Shown here: positions 8,458 through 16,952 of the stretch, piece after piece
Numbering within the stretch: position 1 is the stretch's first letter
Layout of the letters: each line of letters opens with the position of its first letter
DNA from: Luteimonas abyssi
GTDB lineage: Bacteria > Pseudomonadota > Gammaproteobacteria > Xanthomonadales > Xanthomonadaceae
Assembly: GCF_001482195.1 (NCBI RefSeq)
Contig: NZ_KQ759763.1
Location: 135,623 to 199,622 of the forward strand
Length of the DNA: 64,000 bases
Reading direction: 5' to 3'
Made by a program: the position numbers and the translations under genes
Notes under the pieces: model-generated
What the model was told of the DNA's origin: nothing
Seen by the model: the letters and a program-made list of their open reading frames with translations, nothing else
The model's database searches: none

Positions 8458-9159
8458 ATGCGCATCCTGTTGATCGAAGACAATCCGGACCTCGCCGATG
8501 CCATCGTGCGGCGGATGCGGCGCAGCGGGCATGCGGTGGACTGGCAGGCCGACGGCGCACGTGCGGCCGAGGTGCTGGGGTACGAGCGATTCGACCTGGT
8601 GATCCTCGATATCGGCCTGCCGGGACTGGACGGTCGCCGGTTGCTCGCGCAGTTGCGCGCGCGAGGCAACGACGTGCCGGTGCTCATGCTCACCGCGCTC
8701 GACGGCATCGAAAACCGGATCGAGGCGCTGGATGCCGGCGCCGACGATTACCTGGCCAAGCCCTTCGACTTCCGCGAACTCGAGGCGCGCTGCCGGGTCC
8801 TGCTGCGCCGCTCCGGCGGCAAGGCCAGCGAGGTGGTGCGCATCGACGGGCTGGTGTTCGACAACGCCGCGCACGCGCTGGTGCTCGACGGCGTGCCGAT
8901 CGAGCTGCCCAACCGCGAATACCGGTTGCTGGAAATCCTGATCGGCCGTCTCGACCAGGTGGTGGGCAAGGACGAGATCGGCGGACAGTTGTTCGGATTC
9001 GACGATGACGTCGGGCCGAACGCCATCGAACTCTACATCGCGCGCCTGCGCCGCAAGCTGGCGCAGGCGCCGGTGCGCATCGTCACCGTGCGCGGTGTCG
9101 GCTATCGGCTCGAAACCCGGCGGGGCGAGGATGCGGTGTCCGGGCGTGACGATGGTTGA
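8458..9159 (+). CDS. Response regulator, OmpR family, TctD-like
   Basis: A 233-residue transcription regulator. The receiver domain (1-115) has the acidic pair in IEDN, the phosphoacceptor Asp in LVILDIGLPGLDG, the conserved Thr in MLTALD and Lys in YLAKPFD. A winged-helix domain follows (about 125-222) with IELYIARLRRKL and the VRGVGYRLE wing. It overlaps the kinase gene by eight bases, so the two are a cognate pair. With the divergent porin and CitMHS carrier, the arrangement resembles the TctDE systems that control tricarboxylate uptake. The name is by resemblance; the ligand is not proven. The ATG has no strong Shine-Dalgarno sequence. Confidence 0.92.
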   Translation: MRILLIEDNPDLADAIVRRMRRSGHAVDWQADGARAAEVLGYERFDLVILDIGLPGLDGRRLLAQLRARGNDVPVLMLTALDGIENRIEALDAGADDYLAKPFDFRELEARCRVLLRRSGGKASEVVRIDGLVFDNAAHALVLDGVPIELPNREYRLLEILIGRLDQVVGKDEIGGQLFGFDDDVGPNAIELYIARLRRKLAQAPVRIVTVRGVGYRLETRRGEDAVSGRDDG

Positions 9160-10528
9160 GCCAGCGTCCCGTGTCTCCATCCGCCGCACGCTGCTGGTCT
9201 ACCTGGGCCTGCTGGTGCTGGTCGGTGGCACGGTGGCGCTGCTGGTCGTGCGCAGTGCGGCGGAGCGTGCGGCCGACCGTGCCTACGACCATCTGCTCGT
9301 CGCCTCCGCGTTGTCGATTGCGGGCAGCGTGGCGCGCAGTGAGGGCGCCTGGCTGGTGGATCTGCCGTACGCCTCGCTCGATCTGCTGGCGATGGCCCCC
9401 GACGACCGGGTCGCCTACCGGGTGACCGACGGGCACGAGGCCACCATTACCGGCGCACCCGACCTGCCGCCACCGCCATCGCGTCCCGCGGGGCAGGTGC
9501 CGCTGCTGTTCGATGCGGTGCACGGCGACGAACCGATGCGCTTCGCCCTGGTCGGTGGCGGCGAGATGGCACCCGGATTCGACACCCGCTACTGGGTGCA
9601 GGTGGGCCAGACCCGCCTGGCCCGCGACCTGCTGGCCGCGGACCTGGTCTGGCGCTGGGCGGGGATGATCGTCGGTCTGCTGGTGGCCGCGCTCGCGCTG
9701 GCGTGGCTCGCTGTCGGGCGGGCGTTGCGGCCGCTGGTGCGCATCGAGCGCGACCTGGGCCGCCGGGCGCCGTCCGAGCTCGGCCCGCTGCCGTCGGGCG
9801 CGCCTCGGGAACTCGCGCGGACGGTCGCTGCCGTTGATGGGTTCATGGCGCGTCTGCAGGTCGCGCAGACCGCCAACCGGGACTTCATGGCCGATGTCGC
9901 ACATCAGATGCGCACGCCGCTGGCGGCACTGCGCGCACAGGCCGAACTGGGCCTGGACGACGACGATCCCGCCCAGCGCGAGCGCAGCCTGCAGGTGGTC
10001 GTCCGCAATGCGGCGGCGATGAGCCGGCTGCTCGGCCAATTGCTCAGCGATGCCGGTGTCGAGCACCGGGCCCGCACGTCGGACGCGGTCACGGTCGAAC
10101 TGGGCGCACTGGTGACCGGTGCGGTCGAGGATGTGCTGCCCGCGGCCCTGCCCCGGCCGGCCCTGGACATCGACATCGACGCGGCACCGGTGCGTGTGTC
10201 CGGCGATCCTGTGTTGCTGCGCGAGGCGGTGAAGAATCTGATCGACAACGCGGTCCGCCATGGCCGCCCGCCGATCCGCATCGCGATCGGCGCGACGGAT
10301 GCCGAAGCCTGGATCGAGGTCGCCGATCGCGGCCCGGGCATCGTGCCGGAACGGTTCGACGCCGTGTTCGAGCGCTTCGCCCGCCAGGCCAGCGGCGGCG
10401 AGGGCGCCGGGCTGGGCCTGGCCATCGTGCGTCGCGTCGCCGAACGCCATCGGGGTACGGTCGTGCTGCGCAACCGGGCACGGGGTGGGCTGGCGGTGCG
10501 TCTGCGGATCCCGGCGGTGCTCGCATGA
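9152..10528 (+). CDS. Sensor histidine kinase, TctE/QseC-like
   Basis: A 458-residue membrane kinase. Two transmembrane segments (about 13-33 and 165-187) flank a periplasmic sensor domain of the 2CSK_N type. HisKA follows, with the phosphoacceptor in the H-box FMADVAHQMRTPLAALRAQAEL. The HATPase domain has the N-box KNLIDNAVRHG, G1 DRGPGI and G2 GAGLGLAIVRRV. The ATG at 9152 overlaps the end of the regulator gene, and translation of the longer frame upstream would be antisense-like sequence without similarity. The stop overlaps the start of a periplasmic binding-protein gene (ATGA), so the binding protein may present ligand to the sensor domain, as known for several TctE-like kinases. Confidence 0.92.
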   Translation: MVEPASRVSIRRTLLVYLGLLVLVGGTVALLVVRSAAERAADRAYDHLLVASALSIAGSVARSEGAWLVDLPYASLDLLAMAPDDRVAYRVTDGHEATITGAPDLPPPPSRPAGQVPLLFDAVHGDEPMRFALVGGGEMAPGFDTRYWVQVGQTRLARDLLAADLVWRWAGMIVGLLVAALALAWLAVGRALRPLVRIERDLGRRAPSELGPLPSGAPRELARTVAAVDGFMARLQVAQTANRDFMADVAHQMRTPLAALRAQAELGLDDDDPAQRERSLQVVVRNAAAMSRLLGQLLSDAGVEHRARTSDAVTVELGALVTGAVEDVLPAALPRPALDIDIDAAPVRVSGDPVLLREAVKNLIDNAVRHGRPPIRIAIGATDAEAWIEVADRGPGIVPERFDAVFERFARQASGGEGAGLGLAIVRRVAERHRGTVVLRNRARGGLAVRLRIPAVLA

Positions 10529-11610
10529 CCTCCCCGATCCTCAAGTGCCTGCTGGTGCTGGCCGGAGCATGCCTGTGGCTCGGTAGCGCCGGCGCGGAGA
10601 TCCGCGATCGCCGCGTCTTTCCGGCATCGACGCAGGCGCCCGCGACCGACGTGCTGCGCATCCACGGCACCAGCCATGCCGATGTCATGGCCGCGCCGGT
10701 CCGCGATTTCCAGCAGCGCCATCCGCAGGTCGAGGTGGTCTACACCGAACTCGACGGACAAGGTCTGTACACCCGCTTCCTGCGTGAGCGCGAAGGGGGC
10801 GGTCGCCCCGACCTGCTGATCAGCAGCAGCATGGACCTTCAAGTCGCACTGGCCAACGCCGGACATGCGCGGCCGTACCGATCGGCCGCCACCCGCGCGC
10901 TGCCGGCCTGGGCGCACTGGCGCCACGAGGTGATCGGCATCACCTACGAGCCCGTGGTGATGGTCCATCACCGCGAGGCGCTGCCGGCTCCCCCGCGCAG
11001 CCGCCAGCAATTGCTCGACATGTTGCGTGCGCCGGACGCGCCATTGCGCGGGCGTATCGGCACCTACGATGCCAGCCGCAGCACGCTGGGCTACCTGCTC
11101 GCCAGCCAGGATGTGGAGTTCGGCAGCACGGGGGCCGCGTTGCATGCGGCGCTGGGCGCGAACGACGTGCGCCTGGAGACGCGCAGCCTGGCGTTGCTCG
11201 ACGCGGTGGAGCGCGGTGATCTGCTGCTGGCCTACAACGTGCTCGGTTCCTACGCCCAGGCGCGGATCGACGCAGGCGCGCCGCTGGGCCTGGTGATGCC
11301 CGAGGACACCACCCGCATCGTCGTGCGCACCGTGTTGATCCCGAAGACGGCCCGTCAGGCCGGCTGGGCGGGGGCGTTCATCGACCATCTGCTGTCGGCA
11401 TCGGGCCAGCAGGCCCTGGCACGGGAGTCCCGTCTGTCGCCGATGGCATCCGCCGATGGGCAGCCGTTCGGTGTGTATCGCGGGGTCGAGCCCGGCACCG
11501 GCGTGCGGCCGATCCGCCTCGGCCCCGGCCTGCTCGTGTATCTGGATGCGCTCAAACGCCGCCAGTTCCTGGACGCGCTCGGCGGCGAGCGTGGGGCGCC
11601 GTCGCCATGA
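10525..11610 (+). CDS. Periplasmic substrate-binding protein of the Fe3+/2-AEP ABC type, probable sensor accessory
   Basis: A 361-residue protein with a signal peptide (cleavage near SAGA-EIR) and a type II periplasmic-binding fold: VLRIHGTSHADVMAAPVRDFQQRHPQ is the usual first lobe, and RPDLLISSSMD the hinge region. No permease or ATPase gene lies nearby. It sits between a sensor kinase and a DUF1704 gene, with four-base overlaps (ATGA) on both sides, so it is more likely to work as a ligand-presenting partner of the kinase than as a transport subunit. Ligand unknown; a carboxylate is suggested by the divergent CitMHS carrier. Similar binding proteins next to TctDE-like systems occur in other gammaproteobacteria (general knowledge). 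Confidence 0.8.
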   Translation: MTSPILKCLLVLAGACLWLGSAGAEIRDRRVFPASTQAPATDVLRIHGTSHADVMAAPVRDFQQRHPQVEVVYTELDGQGLYTRFLREREGGGRPDLLISSSMDLQVALANAGHARPYRSAATRALPAWAHWRHEVIGITYEPVVMVHHREALPAPPRSRQQLLDMLRAPDAPLRGRIGTYDASRSTLGYLLASQDVEFGSTGAALHAALGANDVRLETRSLALLDAVERGDLLLAYNVLGSYAQARIDAGAPLGLVMPEDTTRIVVRTVLIPKTARQAGWAGAFIDHLLSASGQQALARESRLSPMASADGQPFGVYRGVEPGTGVRPIRLGPGLLVYLDALKRRQFLDALGGERGAPSP

Positions 11611-12851
11611 CAGGAGCAGTCGGGACATCCGTTGTTGCCCATCACCGGGCGCTGGATCTGCGCATGATCGAGGCCGCACGCGGACTGCGCGTGCTGGCGC
11701 TCACCAGCTGGCCCGCCCACGTGCAGCGGACCTTCCTCGATGGGGCGCTGGCCGGCCACGTGCGTCTGCCGCAGGTCACCTATCCGCGGCACGATTTCGC
11801 CGAGGTGCGTCGGGAACTCGATGCGATCGCCGGTGCCACCGATGCCTCGCATCCGCTGGGCGCCTATCTGATCGATTCCGCGCGCGACTGGGACACCGCA
11901 GCACACCTGCTCGAGACCCTCGGCAGCGCCGAAGCCGGCGCGCACTCGCACGCGCTGTATGGCGGTCCGGACGATCCGCTGCCGGGGAGCGATGCGCTGA
12001 CCGCACGCGATGCGGCGCGCCACTTCATCGGCATCGCCGACGAACTCGACGCGGGCCTGCTGGCGCCCGAAGAGCACGTGGAGATCTCGGCCACCGCGTT
12101 GCAGCTGTGGCTGCAGGGCGAACTGGATGCGTTCTTCGGCGGCCGCACCGTGCAGGTGGATCTCGATCCGGACCTGATCGCCAAGGCCGCTGCCGGCGCC
12201 TACCGGATCCGCCTGCGTGCCGGCGCGGCCTATACCGACTACGACCGTCACCAGCTCTTGCAGCACGAGGCGCTGGTGCACTCGCTCACCGCACTCAACG
12301 GCCGCGAGCAACCGGTGCTGGGCAGCCTGGCGATGTCGTCGCCGCGCATCACCGCGGTGCAGGAGGGCCTGGCCACGTTCGCCGAGCAGATCACCGGCAA
12401 CATCGACATCGAGCGGCTCAAACGCATCGGCCTGCGCATCGAAGCGGTCGCACTGGCGCTGGACGGCGCGGACTTCGTCGAGGTCTATCGGTACTTCCTC
12501 GATGCCGGGCAGACCGCGGCGGAGAGCTTCGCGTCGGCGCAACGCGTGTTCCGGGGGGTGCCGGTTCACGGCGGCGCCGCGTTCACCAAGGACACCGTCT
12601 ACCTGCGCGGCCTGATCGACGTGCACACCTTCTTCCGGCGTGCGTTGGCGTCCGGCCGCCTGCGTCTGTGCCGGCTGCTGTTCGCCGGCAAGATGACCCT
12701 CGACGACGTGCAGCGCTTCGAGCCGCTGTTCGACGACGGCACGCTGGTGCCGCCGCGCTGGTTGCCGCCCTGGGTCGCGCGCGCCAACGGGCTGGCCGGG
12801 ATGCTCGCGTTCTCGCTGTTCGCCAACCGGATCCGGCTCGATCAAGGTTGA
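11607..12851 (+). CDS. DUF1704 / 'QEGLA motif' family putative metallopeptidase
   Basis: A 414-residue cytoplasmic protein of the family labelled 'flavohemoglobin expression-modulating QEGLA motif protein' (DUF1704). Two motifs stand out: HEALVH (220-225), an HExxxH zinc motif, and QEGLATFAEQ (252-261), which names the family and would supply the third metal ligand. The eukaryotic DUF1704 members are tubulin tyrosine carboxypeptidases (MATCAP), which supports a peptidase activity here; no bacterial substrate is established to my knowledge. It is the fourth gene of a chain with overlapping start/stop codons, so it is very likely produced together with the two-component system. The old flavohemoglobin label should not be taken as its function. 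Confidence 0.88.
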   Translation: MTGAVGTSVVAHHRALDLRMIEAARGLRVLALTSWPAHVQRTFLDGALAGHVRLPQVTYPRHDFAEVRRELDAIAGATDASHPLGAYLIDSARDWDTAAHLLETLGSAEAGAHSHALYGGPDDPLPGSDALTARDAARHFIGIADELDAGLLAPEEHVEISATALQLWLQGELDAFFGGRTVQVDLDPDLIAKAAAGAYRIRLRAGAAYTDYDRHQLLQHEALVHSLTALNGREQPVLGSLAMSSPRITAVQEGLATFAEQITGNIDIERLKRIGLRIEAVALALDGADFVEVYRYFLDAGQTAAESFASAQRVFRGVPVHGGAAFTKDTVYLRGLIDVHTFFRRALASGRLRLCRLLFAGKMTLDDVQRFEPLFDDGTLVPPRWLPPWVARANGLAGMLAFSLFANRIRLDQG

Positions 12852-13015
12852 TCGACGCAATACGGTAGGGGGGGCGCCCCCTGGATCGTTATGACGGGTG
12901 GCGCCTGCGGCGAGGGGCTGTTCACTCCCCCCGACCAGCCCTTGCCCAGGCGCCATCCTTCCGCTGCCCGGTCATCCGGGAACTGTCCTGTACGCGCCCG
13001 CGTCGGGACGCGGCA

Positions 13016-16000
13016 TCAGCGCTCGAACGAGGGCGGCTCACGCGTGGAGTGCAGCACGCGCACCGCGTCGCCGAGCGAGAACGGATTCGCGCCCGCCAGC
13101 AGGGTCTGCAGCTGCTGCCGGTCCGCGGTGGTGCCGGGCACCACGCCGATCCAGGCATTCCGCCCCGCGGCCTTGGCCGCGTACAGGCAGCGATCGGCGA
13201 TCGCGCTGCTCTGCTGCCAGTCGCCCAGCGCCGGCCAGGCCGGCGAGAGCGGCCACGGCGCGAAACCGATCGAGCAGGTCAGCGTCAGCACCGCGCCGTG
13301 CGACAGCGGCACCGGTGTGCCGGCGATCGCCGCGCGCATGCGCTCGGCCAGCGCGGCGGCGGCATCGCCACCGGGCAGGCGAGCGACCAGCATGAATTCC
13401 TCCCCGCCCCAGCGCACCAGCAGATCCCGTTCGTGGCAGAGCGCGCGCATGCGCCCGGCGAACTGCACCAGGACTTCGTCGCCGGCCTGGTGCCCGTGGC
13501 CGTCGTTGATGCGCTTGAACGCATCGATGTCGATCATGAAGAAGTAGAGCGGGGTGGACGTCGCGCTCGCCGGCGTCTGCGCGATCCAGTCCTGCAGCGC
13601 GCGACGGTTGGCGAGCTGGGTCAGCGGGTCGATGCGGGTGGCGGCGTCGAGCTGCGCGTTGCTGAGCTGCAACTGCTGGTTGGCGTGCTCCAGCTGGGCG
13701 GTGCGCTGGGCGACGGTGCGGTTGAGCAGTTCGACGTGCTCGCGCTCGCGCCGGATGGCCCGCCGCGATCGGGCCATCAGTCCGGCGACCAGCAGGACGG
13801 CCAGCAGTGCGTAGGCGGCGTACGCGAGCGGGTGCCGCCACGGCGGCGGCGGAATGTGGATGTCGAGCGTGCGCGATGCGCCGAAGCGTCCGTCGCGGCC
13901 GGCCGCCTGGACCTCGAGGCGATAGCGCCCGGCCGGCAGGTGGTTCATGGACAGCTCCGCACGCGCCTGCTGGGGCTCGATCCAGCTCTCGTGCAGCCCG
14001 TGGACGCGGTAGCGCAGCCGCGCCGCGGCGGGTGCGAGGAAATCGATCGCGGTCATGCCGATGGAGAACACGCTGTCCTCGCTGTCGAGCGTGATGTCGG
14101 TGGCGTAGACGATGTCCGTATCCGACGACCGCCGGGGCTGGGTGTCGTCGTAGCCGAGCAGTTGCATGTCGGTGAGCACCGGCCGCGCCGGCGGGCTGCG
14201 CAGCGGCAGCTGCGCGGGTGCGATCACGTCCAGGCCGAGCGTGCCGCCGAAGTAGAGCCGGCCGTCGCGGCCGGCGAAGGCCGCGCCGCTGTTGTACTCC
14301 TGGCTGCGCAGGCCATCGCGGCGACCGAGGGTCTGGATGGTGCCGCTGGCGGGGTCGTAGACGCTCAGCCCCAGATTGGTGCTCAGCCACAACCGGCCAC
14401 CGCCGTCGGGCAGGATCCGGTAGATCACGTTGTTGCCCAGGCCGTCCCGGTCGGTGATGACGGTGGATGCGCCGGTCGCCCGGTCGATCCGGAACAGGCC
14501 GGCGGCGAAGCTGCCCACCCACAGGGCGTCGGCGTCGGCGTGCAGCGCCCAGAGCGATGCGTGCAGGCCGGCACCGGCCGGCTCCACCCGTGTCAGCGCG
14601 TCCTCGGTCAGCCGCCACAGGCCGCGTGCGTTGGTGGCGATCCACAGCGTGCCGTCGGGATCGCGGTGGAACGTGGTGACCATGTCGCCGTCCAGCGGCG
14701 CCAGGCGCGGATCGTCGACGATGCGGCCGTCCTCCAGCCGGACGGGGCCGCCGCGGGTGCCCACCCACAGGCCATCGTCGTCGGGCAGCAGCGCATCCAC
14801 CCTCGGATCGGGCAAGACATCGATGCGTTCCACGCGATCGTCCTCGTGCAGGCGCCAGAGGCCGGACTGGGTGCCGATCCACCAGCCGCCCTGCCGTGCG
14901 GGGACGACGGTACGCACCGACATCCGCGCCAGCGCCGGGACGAACCGCCAGGCCTCGCGTTCGTCGCGCAGGCCCAGGCCGCTGTCGGTGCCGATGAACA
15001 TGCGCGCGCCGTCGCGCCGGATCGCGCGGATGGACTGGCTCGCCCAGTCGCGCATGTCGCCCAGGTCGACGTCGTCGTGCAGGATCACCGAAGCCAGCGG
15101 GCGCACCCGGTACAGCCCGGACGTGTAGGTGCCGATCCACCACGCGCCGGTGCTGCTCTGGTGCAGCTGGGTGATCGCGCTGCCGGGAGGCCGGTCGAAG
15201 CGCAGCGCGCGTACGGTGTCGCGGCCGGCTTCGAGTAGGCTCACGCCGCCGTCGGTGAAGCCGATCAGCACATCGCCGTTGTCCAGACGTAGCAGTGCGC
15301 TCGGATCGGCGCCGGCACCGAAGGCGTCCGCCGGCCAGTGCTGCAGCACGTGGCCGGTCGGGTCCAGCCGGAACAGGCCGTTGCCGACGGTCATCAGCCA
15401 GAGGTCGTCGGCGCCCGCCTGCAGCCCGACGCAGCGGCCGTCGGGCGCCGGCGACGGCAGCCCCTGCAGCGCGTGCTCGTCGACCCGCCACAGGCCGCAG
15501 CGCGCATCCAGCGCGACCGGCCCCGACAGGGGGGGCGACCACGCGAGCCCGACGATTTCCGCGGTGGCGCCGAGCGTGCGGGCGCTGCCGATGTCGGCGG
15601 CGATACGGTCAACGCCGCGCTCGGTGCCGACCCAGGCGCCGTCCTCGCCAGGATCCAGCAGGATCTGCGTGACCCGAAGATGCGACAGGCCGTCGTCGAC
15701 GCCGAGTTGCCGGCGTGTCCACGTCGGCAGGTGCACGACGTCCACCCCGGCGTCGTTGGTTCCCAGCCACAGCCGTTGCCGTTGCGCTTCGAACGCGAGG
15801 CTGTCGATGCTGCCGCTGGCCAGGCTCGGCCGGCGCGCCCGCGACAGGCCTTCGGCCCGATACGTGCGGAAGCCGTGGCCGTCGAAGCGGTTCAGCCCGT
15901 CCTGGGTGGCCACCCAGAGAAAGCCCTGGTCGTCGGCCTGCAGGGCGGTGACCGACAGCTGCGACAGGCCTTCATCGAGCCCGTAGCGCTCCAGGCTCAG

Positions 16001-16165
16001 CGACGCGGCGGGTGGGTCGGGCATCTGCGCCGCCAGCGGCGGTGCGAGGCAGAGCGCGAGCCATCCGCAGACGGCCCGGCGCCACCAGGGCCGGCGGAAA
16101 CGAACGGGTGACGACGGAGGCGTCGCGATGGCGACGGCGGGGGGCGGCGACGGCGGATGACCCAC
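13016..16165 (-). CDS. Two-component-like propeller sensor diguanylate cyclase (Reg_prop-Y_Y_Y-GGDEF)
   Basis: A membrane protein of about 1049 residues. An N-terminal signal sequence (WRRAVCGWLALCLAPPLAAQ) leads into a periplasmic sensor made of many Reg_prop blades ('GLSQLSVTALQADDQGFLWVATQDGLNRFDG' style), probably two seven-bladed propellers, then a Y_Y_Y domain. One transmembrane helix (AYAAYALLAVLLVAGLMA), a short coiled coil and a GGDEF domain follow. The active site is intact (WGGEEF), so it should make c-di-GMP. The inhibitory I-site RxxD is replaced by HERD, which implies no product feedback. The GTG at 16165 gives a sensible signal peptide and leaves a 118-bp divergent promoter; ATG at 16240 is an alternative start. 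Confidence 0.88.
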   Translation of the reverse strand: MGHPPSPPPAVAIATPPSSPVRFRRPWWRRAVCGWLALCLAPPLAAQMPDPPAASLSLERYGLDEGLSQLSVTALQADDQGFLWVATQDGLNRFDGHGFRTYRAEGLSRARRPSLASGSIDSLAFEAQRQRLWLGTNDAGVDVVHLPTWTRRQLGVDDGLSHLRVTQILLDPGEDGAWVGTERGVDRIAADIGSARTLGATAEIVGLAWSPPLSGPVALDARCGLWRVDEHALQGLPSPAPDGRCVGLQAGADDLWLMTVGNGLFRLDPTGHVLQHWPADAFGAGADPSALLRLDNGDVLIGFTDGGVSLLEAGRDTVRALRFDRPPGSAITQLHQSSTGAWWIGTYTSGLYRVRPLASVILHDDVDLGDMRDWASQSIRAIRRDGARMFIGTDSGLGLRDEREAWRFVPALARMSVRTVVPARQGGWWIGTQSGLWRLHEDDRVERIDVLPDPRVDALLPDDDGLWVGTRGGPVRLEDGRIVDDPRLAPLDGDMVTTFHRDPDGTLWIATNARGLWRLTEDALTRVEPAGAGLHASLWALHADADALWVGSFAAGLFRIDRATGASTVITDRDGLGNNVIYRILPDGGGRLWLSTNLGLSVYDPASGTIQTLGRRDGLRSQEYNSGAAFAGRDGRLYFGGTLGLDVIAPAQLPLRSPPARPVLTDMQLLGYDDTQPRRSSDTDIVYATDITLDSEDSVFSIGMTAIDFLAPAAARLRYRVHGLHESWIEPQQARAELSMNHLPAGRYRLEVQAAGRDGRFGASRTLDIHIPPPPWRHPLAYAAYALLAVLLVAGLMARSRRAIRREREHVELLNRTVAQRTAQLEHANQQLQLSNAQLDAATRIDPLTQLANRRALQDWIAQTPASATSTPLYFFMIDIDAFKRINDGHGHQAGDEVLVQFAGRMRALCHERDLLVRWGGEEFMLVARLPGGDAAAALAERMRAAIAGTPVPLSHGAVLTLTCSIGFAPWPLSPAWPALGDWQQSSAIADRCLYAAKAAGRNAWIGVVPGTTADRQQLQTLLAGANPFSLGDAVRVLHSTREPPSFER

Positions 16166-16283
16166 AGGCGTGATCTTCTTCTCCAGTTCCCCCGCCCACA
16201 GTGTGCCCGCAGCCGTGCGCGGTGCCCAGCGCGCATTCATGAATGGGGCGCCCGTCCTTGGGCGCCCATGCCAGACTGTGCGC

Positions 16284-16922
16284 ATGGACGCTCCCACCAT
16301 CCTCGTCGTCGACGATCACCCGCTGTTCCGCGCGGCGGTGCTGCACGCCCTGCGCGAAGCCATGCCGGAGGTCCGCGTGGTGGAGGCGGCCAGCGTCTCC
16401 GCGCTGGCCGAGGCGATCGGCGCGCACGCCCAGCTCGATCTCGTCCTGCTCGATCTCGCCATGCCGGGTGCGCGCGGCCTGTCGTCGCTCGTGCACCTGC
16501 GCGGCGAACGCCCCGAGGTGCCGGTGGTGGTGATCTCCTCCAACGATCATCCGCGCACGGTGCGCCGGGTGCAGCAGTTCGGCGCGGTCGGCTTCATCCC
16601 GAAGTCGTCGCCGGCCGACACCATCGGCGAGGCGGTGCGCACCGTGCTCGACGGCGGCGACTGGTTCCCGCCGATGACCGTGGAGCGGTCCGAGGCCGAT
16701 GCGCAGCTGGCGACGCGGCTGGCGCAACTCACCCCGCAGCAGTTCCGCGTGCTGATGAGCCTGGCCGACGGTCTGCTCAACAAGCAGATCGCCTACGAAC
16801 TGGGTCTGGCCGAAAACACGGTCAAGGTGCACGTCACCGCGATCCTGAAGAAGCTCGGCTGCCACAGCCGCACCCAGGCGGCGGTGATGGTGAAGGCGCT
16901 GGAGCCCGAGGACGACGTCTAG
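16284..16922 (+). CDS. LuxR/NarL-family response regulator
   Basis: A 212-residue regulator. The receiver domain (5-120) has VVDDHPLFR, the phosphoacceptor Asp in LVLLDLAMPGA, a Ser in VVVISSND and Lys in GFIPKSS. The C-terminal LuxR helix-turn-helix (about 150-205) reads LTPQQFRVLMSLADGLLNKQIAYELGLAENTVKVHVTAILKKLG. The ATG at 16284 starts right at the receiver fold; upstream in-frame sequence has no similarity. It is divergent from the propeller diguanylate cyclase and convergent with a hybrid kinase 30 bp away that lacks another nearby partner, so that kinase is a plausible cognate sensor. In Pseudomonas and relatives such kinases with the HDLLQPLNAAR H-box often pair with LuxR regulators (family knowledge). 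Confidence 0.9.
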   Translation: MDAPTILVVDDHPLFRAAVLHALREAMPEVRVVEAASVSALAEAIGAHAQLDLVLLDLAMPGARGLSSLVHLRGERPEVPVVVISSNDHPRTVRRVQQFGAVGFIPKSSPADTIGEAVRTVLDGGDWFPPMTVERSEADAQLATRLAQLTPQQFRVLMSLADGLLNKQIAYELGLAENTVKVHVTAILKKLGCHSRTQAAVMVKALEPEDDV

Positions 16923-16952
16923 CGGCAGCGGGCGTGCGGCCCGCCGGCCCCG

